Below, piece after piece: positions 25,523-32,943 of a DNA stretch of 64,000 bases (the first letter of the stretch is position 1; the number at the start of each line of letters is the position of its first letter). The position numbers and the translations under genes are program-made. The notes beneath the pieces are model-generated. The model saw nothing but the letters and a program-made list of their open reading frames with translations, did no database searches and was not told the DNA's origin. Location: positions 34,889 through 98,888 of the forward strand of contig JAJDEU010000034.1 of assembly GCA_029259635.1 (NCBI GenBank), in the 5' to 3' direction. The DNA is from Planctomycetota bacterium (GTDB lineage: Bacteria; Planctomycetota; UBA1135; GCA-002686595).

Positions 25523-26893
25523 TTACCCCGCTTCTGAATCGGAGGCGGTTCCTTCTCCAAAGGAGCGAGAGGATCGCTTTTTGCGAGGACGGCGCCGGCG
25601 CCTGCGTCGCCCCGATTGGCGGATGGTTTCGAGCTCGGATCCGCTGACCTTAAGAGCCTGTTCATAGCGCTCGGCCCAGCCCTCATAGACATCCCAACCC
25701 TGGCCCCAAGCGGCCGAGCGCAGACGGAACAGCCACAGTGATTCCTTGAAGTCTTCTCCGCGCATGAAAAGCACCGGCTTGAATCGCCGGTTGCCGGTCT
25801 GCGTGAAGCGCGGTTGGTTGGCGATGATCCTTCGCGCGCGGAGAAGGTCTTTGCGCGACAGGCGATTTTCGTCGGCGACCGGCCCAAGCACTTCGCCTGT
25901 CACGGTATAGAGGTCCGGAACTTCTCCCGGCAATGTACGCGTCTTCGGATCGGATTCTTGCTCGACGATTCGCAGGAAGGCCGCGGCGATACAGACGGCG
26001 CTGGTCGGCATACGACCGGCGTGAACATCGGCATCGAGCGCTTCCAAGAGTCGCCAGTATGCGTCCGCGCGATCGTGCGCGCTGGGGTCGGGATCGTCGC
26101 GCGCTCCGAGGTAGTTGTCGATCGTCGGCAACAAAGTCTTCAGAGCACCACAGGCGCGCATCATGCGAATAGCGCCCAGCGCGGTACCGGAGCGCAGGAT
26201 TCGCAGAATCTCTTCGAGGACTCGCGGGGGCGCCGAACGAGTTAGGTCGCCGGCCTGATCGCACATCGCATTCCAAGTGGGGTCGGAGATGCGGAAGCCA
26301 AGGCGAGTCGCAAACTTGATGGCGCGCAGGATGCGAACTGGGTCTTCGGCCATGCGCACCGTCGGGTCGCCGATGGTCGTGAGCACGCCGCTCTCCAGAT
26401 CTTCGAGGCCGCCGACGAAGTCGATCACGATGCGCTTGAAGGGATCGAGAAAGAGTCCGTTGATCGTGAAGTCGCGACGAACGGCATCTTCGCCAGCCGT
26501 GCCGAAAGTGTTGTCGTCGGTGATCAGCAAATCTTCATCGCCGGTTGAACTCGTCTTCGGCTCGCCGCGGAAGGTGGCGGTCTCGATGATGTGTCGACCG
26601 AAGACGACATGGACGAGCTTGAAGCGCCGTCCGATGATGCGTCCGTTCCGAAATAGCCGTTTGACTTGTCGCGGGTGCGCAGAGGTCGCCAAGTCAAAGT
26701 CCTTGGGACGCCGGCTGAGCATCAGGTCGCGAACACAGCCCCCGACGAGGTAGGCCTCGTGGCCCGCCCGGGTCAGACGGGAGAGGACGCGCAGGGCGTC
26801 TTGGTGAATGGCGGAGTTCGGTATCTCATCGCGGGAGAGATTCCGAATTTCAGGCTCTGGAGTGGTCGAGGGGCTTTCCTCGGGAGAGATCAT
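25523..26893 (-). CDS. pcnB: PcnB-type poly(A) polymerase / CCA-adding family nucleotidyltransferase
   Basis: A 456-residue class II nucleotidyltransferase. The active site is in EAYLVGGCVRDLMLSRRPKDFDLAT (Gly-Gly and Asp-x-Asp), followed by the IIGRRFKLVHVVF and RRDFTINGLFLDP segments of the PolyA_pol domain and the DPTVRMAEDPVRILRAIKFATRLGF RNA-binding neck. The C-terminal tail is strongly basic (RRRRRRPRKKRSSRSF), a feature of PcnB rather than CCA-adding enzymes. It probably adds 3' adenosines to RNAs and so promotes decay. CCA addition cannot be excluded by eye. Confidence 0.82.
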   Translation of the reverse strand: MISPEESPSTTPEPEIRNLSRDEIPNSAIHQDALRVLSRLTRAGHEAYLVGGCVRDLMLSRRPKDFDLATSAHPRQVKRLFRNGRIIGRRFKLVHVVFGRHIIETATFRGEPKTSSTGDEDLLITDDNTFGTAGEDAVRRDFTINGLFLDPFKRIVIDFVGGLEDLESGVLTTIGDPTVRMAEDPVRILRAIKFATRLGFRISDPTWNAMCDQAGDLTRSAPPRVLEEILRILRSGTALGAIRMMRACGALKTLLPTIDNYLGARDDPDPSAHDRADAYWRLLEALDADVHAGRMPTSAVCIAAAFLRIVEQESDPKTRTLPGEVPDLYTVTGEVLGPVADENRLSRKDLLRARRIIANQPRFTQTGNRRFKPVLFMRGEDFKESLWLFRLRSAAWGQGWDVYEGWAERYEQALKVSGSELETIRQSGRRRRRRRPRKKRSSRSFGEGTASDSEAG

Positions 26894-27071
26894 GGAAGGA
26901 GTCAGCGGCTATCGAAACAAGTGAACGACGAGTGGCTAGAACTAACCGTACAACGAAAATTCATCCGCCATGGGTCTGACGGGCAGGAAACACGAAGACT
27001 GCTGAGTCCGAACCGCCTGCTCCGCTCGCTTGCTCCGAAGGGGGGGGCCGGGTAGGCTCCCTGGCCCTTGT

Positions 27072-27148
27072 AGGGCAGTAGCTCTAATGGCTAGAGCGGC
27101 TGATTCCAAATCAGCAGGATCGAGGTTCGAGTCCTCGCTGCCCTGCCA
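27072..27148 (+). tRNA. tRNA-Trp (CCA)
   Basis: Acceptor AGGGCAG pairs with CTGCCCT, discriminator G and an encoded CCA end at 27148. The anticodon stem-loop is GCTGATTCCAAATCAGC with anticodon CCA, and the T arm contains GTTCGAGTC. It lies 11 bases before the rsmG start and is probably transcribed with it. Confidence 0.95.
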
Positions 27149-27159
27149 ACCCATCCTAC

Positions 27160-28047
27160 ATGCACAAGCCGCACTCTCAGCACGAAGAAGATCCTCCGGA
27201 AGAGGACGAGGAGGAATTCGACGAGCTCGAGGAGCTTGGCGAAATCGAAGGGCCCGACGGAGTGATCTCCATTCCGGCCGAGAAGGCCCCGGCGCCGGTC
27301 GATGAGGCCGAGCGGCCCGTCAAAGGCCCGCCGAGCACGGTCGATCCGGATCTTGAGATTGCGAATCCGGACACCCCGGTTCCGGCCAGGCGCGACCTGA
27401 TGGAGGCGCTGGAGAAGGCTTTCTCCGCGGAAGAGGGCATCGAGGACGGGCTCCTCGAGCGCTACGCGGACCACGCCGAGCTCATGCTCGAAGCCAATCG
27501 GGAGATGAACCTCACGGCCATCCTCGATCCCTACGACGTGGCGGTGAAGCACTACCTCGACTCTTGGCGCGCGACGAGGCTCTTGCCCTTGATGGGGCGC
27601 AGCCTGTGCGACCTCGGCACCGGTGCGGGTTTCCCCGGCATTCCGATCGCCATGGCCGAGCCCAACACGCGCGTCATGCTCTGCGACTCCACGCGCAAGC
27701 GGGTCGACTTTTTAGAGATGTGCATCGAGAAGCTCAAGCTCAAGAATTGCTCGGCCATCTGGGACCGCGGTGAGGACCATCTGGCGCGCAATAAATACGA
27801 CATGGTGATCATTCGCGGTGTCAGTTCGGTGCGTGAGAACGTGCGGACGTTGCGCAAGGTGCGCCACTCGCACAAAGACCTGGTGATGCTCAAGGGGCCG
27901 TCCTGGTCTCGCGAGTTGCGCGCGGGGGAACGCGAGGTCGAACGTCTGGGCTTCCGTCTCGACACGGTCTGGGAGCACGAGCTTCCGCTGGAAAAGGGTG
28001 GGCGGGCCGTACTCGTGTTCCGCGCCCCCGGCGGAATGGGGGAATAG
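27160..28047 (+). CDS. rsmG: 16S rRNA (guanine-527-N7)-methyltransferase with acidic N-terminal extension
   Basis: A 295-residue protein. Residues about 95-290 match RsmG (GidB), which methylates G527 of 16S rRNA: EANREMNLTAILDPYDVAVKHYLDS, then the SAM motif LCDLGTGAGFPGIPIA and later MVIIRGVSSV and LVMLKG. Usual length is 200-240 residues. Here about 75 extra N-terminal residues are very acidic and proline-rich (EDPPEEDEEEFDELEELGE) and likely disordered. ATG 27160 is the first start after the tRNA; an internal start would remove the extension. A small membrane ORF follows four bases after the stop. Confidence 0.88.
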   Translation: MHKPHSQHEEDPPEEDEEEFDELEELGEIEGPDGVISIPAEKAPAPVDEAERPVKGPPSTVDPDLEIANPDTPVPARRDLMEALEKAFSAEEGIEDGLLERYADHAELMLEANREMNLTAILDPYDVAVKHYLDSWRATRLLPLMGRSLCDLGTGAGFPGIPIAMAEPNTRVMLCDSTRKRVDFLEMCIEKLKLKNCSAIWDRGEDHLARNKYDMVIIRGVSSVRENVRTLRKVRHSHKDLVMLKGPSWSRELRAGEREVERLGFRLDTVWEHELPLEKGGRAVLVFRAPGGMGE

Positions 28048-28051
28048 CGTC

Positions 28052-28144
28052 ATGCCCTGGTGGGGCTGGCTGATTCTCCTGACCGTCGTGGTCGTCTTCG
28101 TCGCGATTGCGATTTGGGGCTATCCCGAAGACGGCGCTTTCTAG
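28052..28144 (+). CDS. 30-aa single-span membrane peptide
   Basis: ATG 28052 follows the rsmG stop by four bases. The peptide is MPWWGWLILLTVVVVFVAIA followed by IWGYPEDGAF: one hydrophobic span with flanking aromatic residues. It is too short for a family call. Support is the position within the operon and the clean membrane-span pattern. Confidence 0.45.
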   Translation: MPWWGWLILLTVVVVFVAIAIWGYPEDGAF

Positions 28145-28150
28145 CGATAC

Positions 28151-28241
28151 GGTGTCAGACTCCATGTTGTCGGTTTCATGGGACGATGCCGCTAAAGGCC
28201 GAAGTTAGCGGGTTGAAACCGGCAAAAAGGAGTCAGACACC
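28151..28241. repeat. 91-bp REP/MITE-like palindrome
   Basis: Nested inverted repeats: GGTGTCAGACTCC (28151-28163) with GGAGTCAGACACC (28229-28241), perfect over 13 bp; inside them TTGTCGGTTTCA with TTGAAACCGGCAA, and a central CCGCTAA...TTAGCGG. No coding capacity. Palindromes with such GGTGTCAGAC ends resemble REP elements mobilised by REP-associated tyrosine transposases; none is in this window. Confidence 0.75.
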
Positions 28242-28247
28242 AATCGC

Positions 28248-28321
28248 CGCAATGGACACTGTTCGCAATGGACACTGTTCGCGATGGACACTGTTTGCGA
28301 TGGACACTGTTTGCGATGGGG
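28248..28321 (+). repeat. 16-bp tandem repeat, about 4.6 units
   Basis: Units begin at 28248, 28264, 28280 and 28296, consensus CGCRATGGACACTGTT, with a partial fifth at 28312. Variation is limited to three positions. It sits exactly between two palindromes with related ends. Confidence 0.85.
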
Positions 28322-28410
28322 AGTCTGGCACCTGGTGGCTTATTCCCAGCCAGTCTCTCTGGCCTTCAGCATTCACCCATCTCTGGAATCGGCAACCTGG
28401 TGCCTGACTC
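28320..28410. repeat. Second REP-like element with related ends
   Basis: GGAGTCTGGCACC (28320-28332) and GGTGCCTGACTCC (28398-28410) are inverted repeats with one mismatch. They resemble the ends of the 28151-28241 palindrome. The element is also 91 bp long. It ends ten bases before the CCA of tRNA-Leu. Confidence 0.65.
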
Positions 28411-28420
28411 CGTATCGTAG

Positions 28421-28508
28421 ATGGTGCCCGAGGGGGGAGTCGAACCCCCACTCCCTTGCGGGAACATGGACCTGAACCATGCGCGTCTGCCAATTCCGCC
28501 ACCCGGGC
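28421..28508 (-). tRNA. tRNA-Leu (CAG)
   Basis: The minus strand reads GCCCGGGTGGCGGAATTGGC for acceptor and D arm, an anticodon stem-loop CATGGTTCAGGTCCATG with anticodon CAG, a long variable arm (TTCCCGCAAGGGAG) as expected for leucine, a T arm with GTTCGACTC, and CTCGGGC-A-CCA. All stems pair. Confidence 0.95.
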
Positions 28509-28619
28509 TTGGGTTGGGCGCGGAAAGATACGGGCCGGACAGGGCCGGGTCAACGGAATAGGCACTAGTCTCTTGTCCAACTCCGACTTGGTTTGCGAGT
28601 CTTCCGGTCGGCGTCCGCC

Positions 28620-29084
28620 ATGAAGAAGAAAGAAACGGAAAGATCCCTCGCCCTGAATCGGCGCGCGCGGCACCTCTACGTGATCGTGGATGAGCTCGAG
28701 TGTGGGATCGCCTTGGTCGGTACCGAGGTCAAGAGCTTGCGGGCGGGCAAGTGTTCCCTTGCCGAGGCGTACGGTCAGATCAAGAAGGGCGAGCTCTACT
28801 TGGTCGGCGCCAATATCGGCGAGTACGCGAACGCCAGCTACGGATCGCACAAACCGGTTCGAGATCGGAAGTTGCTGCTCCATGCGCGCGAGCTCCACAA
28901 ATGGAATAAAGCCGTGAGCGAGAAGGGCATGACTTTAATTCCGCTCCAGGTCTATCTGAAGGAGCACTTGATCAAGGTCCAGATGGCACTCGTCAAGGGC
29001 AAGAAGACCTACGACAAGCGGGCTCAAGAAAAAGAACGCGAGACCAAGCGCGAGATGGATCGCGCCGTGCGGCGCGACCGGTAG
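28620..29084 (+). CDS. smpB: SsrA-binding protein SmpB
   Basis: A 154-residue protein that binds tmRNA and delivers it to stalled ribosomes. Family motifs are NRRARHLYVIVDELECGIALVGTEVKSLR, then AEAYGQIKKGELYLVGANI and KLLLHARELHKW, and the basic tail KGKKTYDKRAQEKERETKRE. ATG 28620 gives the usual short N-terminus; an earlier in-frame start at 28593 is less likely. ssrA itself follows 86 bases downstream, so both parts of the trans-translation system are together. Confidence 0.97.
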   Translation: MKKKETERSLALNRRARHLYVIVDELECGIALVGTEVKSLRAGKCSLAEAYGQIKKGELYLVGANIGEYANASYGSHKPVRDRKLLLHARELHKWNKAVSEKGMTLIPLQVYLKEHLIKVQMALVKGKKTYDKRAQEKERETKREMDRAVRRDR

Positions 29085-29126
29085 TTCCCGGCCGGCGACG
29101 GCTCCGGCCAGCTTTCCCATCTCGCA

Positions 29127-29156
29127 TTCGCCGCCCGCTGGCCCATACGCTAGAAT
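29127..29156 (+). promoter_or_regulatory. Likely sigma-70-type promoter of ssrA
   Basis: TTCGCC (29127-29132) and TAGAAT (29151-29156) are separated by 18 bases, 15 bases before the mature tmRNA 5' end. A short leader would be removed by RNase P. Confidence 0.45.
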
Positions 29157-29170
29157 CATCTCTCACTCGA

Positions 29171-29525
29171 GGGGGCGCACTGGTTTCGACTGGTTTCGAC
29201 CTGCTTCGGATTGCGTGTCGGGGATCCCAGGTCATCCCGTAAAACTGTCCCGGGAACGGTATTAATTGCCAATAACTATTCTCTCGCTGCTTAATTACTA
29301 GCAGCCGTTCTGGCGCGGAATGTCCGTGGCTGCGCTAGAACGAAAACAGCGGACTGGTCGCGGATCCCGACACCGGGGCAAAGCGACGAGAAACAATCGG
29401 TGTGTGTCAAAAGGAAGCCTGTCCATGGGCGTCCTCCCGACGAGAACCAAACCACGGAATACACACGTAGACGTTCGTTGTCCGGCGACTCCAGGACGCG
29501 GGTTCGATTCCCGCCGCCTCCACCA
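29171..29525 (+). ncRNA. ssrA: tmRNA
   Basis: The tRNA-like ends pair (GGGGGCG with CGCCTCC, then A and encoded CCA to 29525). The 5' end has the conserved GGGGGCGCACTGGTTTCGAC and the 3' end a T arm GCGGGTTCGATTCCCGC. The tag reading frame ends ANNYSLAA with TAA at 29292-29294; the resume codon is probably the GCC at 29268, though I cannot fix it. tmRNA frees stalled ribosomes and tags the nascent chain for proteolysis, with SmpB encoded just upstream. Oddities: a perfect 10-bp duplication (TGGTTTCGAC at 29181-29190 and 29191-29200) and a genomic island integrated at its 3' end. Confidence 0.93.
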
Positions 29526-30645
29526 CTTTGCGCGCTGCACGCTTGCTCTTCGTGCGTCTAGCGTTGCTCAGTGCGGGTGTCGATCTACCGGAGTCCATTG
29601 GAGTGTCATGGGAGCCACCGGGAAAGGCCACACTGGAGGCCACACGGTTTTCGTCGCCATGAGTTCCCGTCCGTTGAGCAGCGACGGATTCGATTCCGGT
29701 ATCGGGTTGGCATGAGGGTAACTCGGTCAATCTGGAGATCGCCTCGGCCTCATCATCGCGTCCGATCTTCGTATAGACACCGAGCGTCATGTCAGGGCTA
29801 GCGTGCCGTGCGAGAGCTTGTACGGCCTTGGGGTGCGTTTGTTGTGCGATCAGCGCGGAGATAAATGTAACCCTCAAGGCATGAAAGTCGGCGAAGCGCC
29901 CGCTCTCGTCTTTGTACGGAATTTCTGCGGCTTCGAGATCGAATTTGAGCCACCTGGTGGCCTTGTCCTTGAAGCTAACCGGAAGCGGCAAGGCTAATGA
30001 CGCCGGATGCTTCGAGCGGAGATACGGAGCTAACTCAAGAGCGATTCCAGCCCGGAGGGGAACAACAGCAATTCGTCTGTTCTTTGCAACCTCGGCGCGG
30101 ACGGTGAGAGTTGGGTGCGACTTGTCGGTGTCGAAGTCTCCGGTACGAAGACTCTGAATTTCAGCAACACGCAATCCGGTTTCAGCAGCCAAGCGGTAAA
30201 CAAGGGCTCGCAGAGAACCGGACATGCCCCGGTGCTCTGGACCTGATGCGGCTGCTCGAATTAGGCGGGGGAGTTCGTCACTCCAGGTCAACGCCCGTCG
30301 TTCGCGTTTCGCGTGGTTCCTGACTGGATGAAGAATTGCCAACGGGTCAGAAGTAGTCAATCCGTGCTCTACAGCCCATTTCGTGAACTGTTTCGCGGAG
30401 GCCAGAATGTCGTTCGAGGTCTTCGTGGATGTTCCAAGAGTTCGACGCTCGCTCAAGTGGCGTTCGAGCCGAAGTGCGTCTAGTTCAGTCCATCTATTGA
30501 ATCCGCACGCTCTGAATGCGTCTCGAATACGACCATCCACTAGGCTTGCATGTTTGGACGTTCGGTTCTTGGCGACCAAACTCTCCCGAAAGCGGTCCCT
30601 CAAATCATCGAGTGCTCCACTCATTGCTATTCGGGCACCATCCAA
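29407..30645 (-). CDS. int: Tyrosine-type site-specific integrase (N-terminus probably damaged)
   Basis: The catalytic domain of a phage-type integrase. It has the first Arg in AAETGLRVAEIQSL, His-x-x-Arg in ADFHALRVTF, the second His in ALARHASPDM, and the nucleophile Tyr in LGVYTKIG. A SAM-like core-binding domain lies at about 20-95. The last 90 residues are polar, and the final 40 are encoded antisense to ssrA (29407-29525), producing the AAGIEPAS-type phrase typical of reading across tRNA/tmRNA ends. TTG 30645 is only a provisional start: a plausible preceding segment (PELARWIESQNSAIRTRLAEWGLL) runs in the same frame back to a TGA near 30720 with no start codon, so the original N-terminal domain seems lost or frameshifted. 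Confidence 0.85.
   Translation of the reverse strand: MDGARIAMSGALDDLRDRFRESLVAKNRTSKHASLVDGRIRDAFRACGFNRWTELDALRLERHLSERRTLGTSTKTSNDILASAKQFTKWAVEHGLTTSDPLAILHPVRNHAKRERRALTWSDELPRLIRAAASGPEHRGMSGSLRALVYRLAAETGLRVAEIQSLRTGDFDTDKSHPTLTVRAEVAKNRRIAVVPLRAGIALELAPYLRSKHPASLALPLPVSFKDKATRWLKFDLEAAEIPYKDESGRFADFHALRVTFISALIAQQTHPKAVQALARHASPDMTLGVYTKIGRDDEAEAISRLTELPSCQPDTGIESVAAQRTGTHGDENRVASSVAFPGGSHDTPMDSGRSTPALSNARRTKSKRAARKVVEAAGIEPASWSRRTTNVYVCIPWFGSRREDAHGQASF
29494..29529 (+). repeat. Island attachment site in ssrA (left)
   Basis: 36 bp starting GGACGCGGGTTCG and ending CACCACTTT, covering the tmRNA T arm, acceptor strand and four bases beyond CCA. It is identical to 37240-37275. Confidence 0.9.
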
Positions 30646-30999
30646 CAGACCCCATTCCGCCAGTCTCGTTCGAATGGCGGAGTTCTGTGACTCAATCCAC
30701 CGTGCAAGTTCTGGCTGTGCTCCTCACGAGAACACTTACCAGTTCCCATTTGTAGCGCAGCTCTCTGATCGCCCGTCTCCCTGCCCGGCGCAAGCCGGTG
30801 GAGACGACCATGTTCAGTTCCTGGAAGAGATGGCTTAAGCCATCGCACTCTGAATCACTTCCCGCTCCCTCTCAGGCGCCCGAGCCCGTGGCAGGCGGGG
30901 AGGACGAAAGAGGGCCCGCGTTAGCGGGGCTGACCTTGCCCCCGAAATCCGGTCCACGAATAACTAGCACTTTCGCCTAGAATGCTCCCAGGAGGAGAC

Positions 31000-31266
31000 A
31001 TGCGAAAGTCCCGTTTCACAGAAGAACAGATCGTCGCCATCCTCAAGGAATCGGAAGGTGGCGTAGCCACCTCCGACCTTGTTCGCCGGCACGGAATCAG
31101 CACCGGCACGTTTTACAACTGGCGGCGTAAGTACGGTGGTCTCGACGTCAGCGAAGCCAAGCGGCTGAAGCAACTCGAGGACGAAAACCGTCGACTAAAA
31201 ATGATCGTTGCCGACCTAAGCCTCGACAACAAGATCCTGAAAGACGTGGTTTCAAAAAAGTGGTGA
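31000..31266 (+). CDS. IS3-family OrfA
   Basis: An 88-residue DNA-binding protein of the element. It opens RKSRFTEEQIVAILKESEGG, the HTH_Tnp_1 pattern, with the recognition helix in VRRHGISTGTFYNWRRKYGG, followed by a leucine zipper (LKQLEDENRRLKMIVADLSL). A GGAGGAG Shine-Dalgarno lies a few bases before ATG 31000. A slippery CAAAAAAG stretch at 31253-31260 just before the stop should allow -1 frameshifting into orfB to make the active OrfAB transposase. Confidence 0.9.
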   Translation: MRKSRFTEEQIVAILKESEGGVATSDLVRRHGISTGTFYNWRRKYGGLDVSEAKRLKQLEDENRRLKMIVADLSLDNKILKDVVSKKW

Positions 31267-32183
31267 GCCCCGCGCTGAAACGCGAGGCCGTCGACTACAT
31301 CCAAGACAAGCACCAAGTCAGCGAACGACGCGCCTGCAATCTCGCAGGGCTTTGGCGATCCATTCAGCGATACCGATCGATTCTCAGCGAGCCGGAGGGC
31401 TTTCGAAAGCGAATGCTTGAGCTCGCTTCTCTACGACCTCGTTTCGGCTACCCGCGAATCCACATTCTTCTTCGGCGCGACGGATTCATGGTGAACAAGA
31501 AACGCACCTATCGCATCTACCGCGAAGAAGAGCTGCAAGTTCGCCGAAAGCGACGCAAACGCGTATCTGCGGCACCGCGGGAAGCGAAGCCCGTTCCTGA
31601 TCGCCCGCATAAACGGTGGTCGATGGACTTCGTGAGCGACTCGCTCCACAACGGTAGAAGCATCCGCGTACTCAATGTCATCGACGATTGCACGCGCGTC
31701 TGCGTCGCGATGGAGGTCGCTCACTCCATCTCCGGCGAGCGCGTCGGGCGCACTCTCGATCGCGCGGCGGCCAAGTATGGATGGCCAGAGTCGATCGTGG
31801 TCGACAACGGCCCGGAGTTCACAAGTAAAGCGCTCGATCTCTGGGCGTGGGAACGTGGCATCCAGCTGCACTTCATAACGCCGGGCAGACCCGTGGAAAA
31901 CTGTTTCGTCGAGAGCTTCAACGGCAAATTTAGAAACGAGTGCCTCGGACAGTCGTGGTTTACCAGCCTTGATCACGCGCGCGAACTCAATCACGACTGG
32001 CGACGGGACTACAACCAGGTCCGCCCGCACCAATCGCTTGGACATCTGACGCCTGAGCAATACGAACTCAGCCTCTCCTCCGGCTCGCCCCTCCGGGGCT
32101 CACCTGCGGAGAGGCTGATTCCCGCAAGACCCGCTGGCATAGGCCGGATCAACTCCCAATCTCAAACCTGCAAAGTGCAGTAA
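31260..32183 (+). CDS. IS3-family OrfB transposase
   Basis: A DDE integrase-fold transposase subunit of about 307 residues. The catalytic residues lie in RWSMDFVSD, IVVDNGPEF and NCFVESFNGKFRNE (D, D and E with 35-residue spacing between the last two). The preceding HTH_21-like part contains KRTYRIYREEELQVRRKRRKR. It is probably produced mainly as a fusion to OrfA by -1 frameshifting at the A-run. The gene appears intact. Confidence 0.92.
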   Translation: MVSPALKREAVDYIQDKHQVSERRACNLAGLWRSIQRYRSILSEPEGFRKRMLELASLRPRFGYPRIHILLRRDGFMVNKKRTYRIYREEELQVRRKRRKRVSAAPREAKPVPDRPHKRWSMDFVSDSLHNGRSIRVLNVIDDCTRVCVAMEVAHSISGERVGRTLDRAAAKYGWPESIVVDNGPEFTSKALDLWAWERGIQLHFITPGRPVENCFVESFNGKFRNECLGQSWFTSLDHARELNHDWRRDYNQVRPHQSLGHLTPEQYELSLSSGSPLRGSPAERLIPARPAGIGRINSQSQTCKVQ

Positions 32184-32278
32184 TGAATGGACCTAAAACG
32201 GGGGCAAGGTCACACGCAACAGTCCTGGTAAAAGTCGCCAACTTGAACACGCGTCTCTAAGTAGAGCAGGAGTTCGTC

Positions 32279-32779
32279 ATGGATAAATCCGAAGTGACCG
32301 GCGGGAAAGAAAAAAGCTCCGAGGGCGGTCTGCACGCATCGTTTGGCCTTGGACTCCTAGTTGCGGGGGGTGTTCTCCTCGCTCTTAGGCATGTCCGTTG
32401 GGACTCGATACGCATGCATGACACCGCTATATCATTACTTAGCATTTTCGGCGGACTTGCCCTCGCAATGGGCGCTGTAGTCCTCGCAATCAAAGGAATT
32501 CAATTCGGATTAGGATTGGTTGTCTTAGCAGCTCAACGAGTTCGTTCGGTTCATCCGCACAGGAAGGCAATTATCGGCGCGATTGTCGTCGTTCTCGGCT
32601 ACGCGATGACAACCACCGGTGTCCAGGAGTCAATGGACTCATACGGCAGCTCTTTTTGGAGAGACGGAGATAATCCCGGCCCAGCTGAACCCCTTGGTTG
32701 GCTCGTTGTTGCGTCCGGCGCCGGGCTGTTTGTTTCGGGAGGGCTTGGTTCTAAGAAAGAATCATCGTCAGGCGATTGA
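32279..32779 (+). CDS. Small polytopic membrane protein in the island
   Basis: A 166-residue protein with an AGGAG Shine-Dalgarno seven bases upstream. It has about four hydrophobic segments: 20-36 (ASFGLGLLVAGGVLLAL), 48-70 (ISLLSIFGGLALAMGAVVLAI), 96-112 (AIIGAIVVVLGYAMTT) and 138-156 (LGWLVVASGAGLFVSGG). No known domain. It lies 164 bases before the caspase-like gene on the same strand but is separated from it by a strong hairpin-T terminator, so co-transcription is doubtful. Confidence 0.6.
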   Translation: MDKSEVTGGKEKSSEGGLHASFGLGLLVAGGVLLALRHVRWDSIRMHDTAISLLSIFGGLALAMGAVVLAIKGIQFGLGLVVLAAQRVRSVHPHRKAIIGAIVVVLGYAMTTTGVQESMDSYGSSFWRDGDNPGPAEPLGWLVVASGAGLFVSGGLGSKKESSSGD

Positions 32780-32806
32780 TGCTGTCCGGCGGCGACCCCC
32801 GTCCAG

Positions 32807-32835
32807 CGCGGCGCATCAGGGCCGCGCCGCGTTTT
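32807..32835 (+). terminator. Intrinsic terminator after the island membrane protein
   Basis: CGCGGCGC (32807-32814) pairs with GCGCCGCG (32824-32831) and TTTT follows. Confidence 0.75.
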
Positions 32836-32943
32836 CGAGAGGGACAGACTTTGAGCGGATGCGATTCGGGATTGCACGGACTTAAGACACGATAGTCGGC
32901 GCGGCGATTGGGAGAAAGCCGGTACCGAGACTAGACTCTGATC

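Larger units (their letters stand above)
30931..32212 (+). mobile_element. IS3-family insertion sequence (IS407-like)
   Basis: 1282 bp with terminal inverted repeats TGACCTTGCCCCCG at both ends, extending imperfectly to GGTCCA, and with the TG...CA ends usual for IS3. It contains overlapping orfA and orfB. The flanking bases (GGGC left, CACG right) do not form a 3- or 4-bp target duplication, so the copy may have arisen through a rearrangement. It lies just upstream of the damaged integrase start. Confidence 0.9.

Noticed and set aside
28248..28321. CRISPR array
   Set aside because: The 16-bp units are contiguous without spacers, and no cas gene is present.
30924..32220. Target-site duplication flanking the IS3 element
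   Set aside because: Three and four bases on either side (GGC/CAC, GGGC/CACG) do not match.
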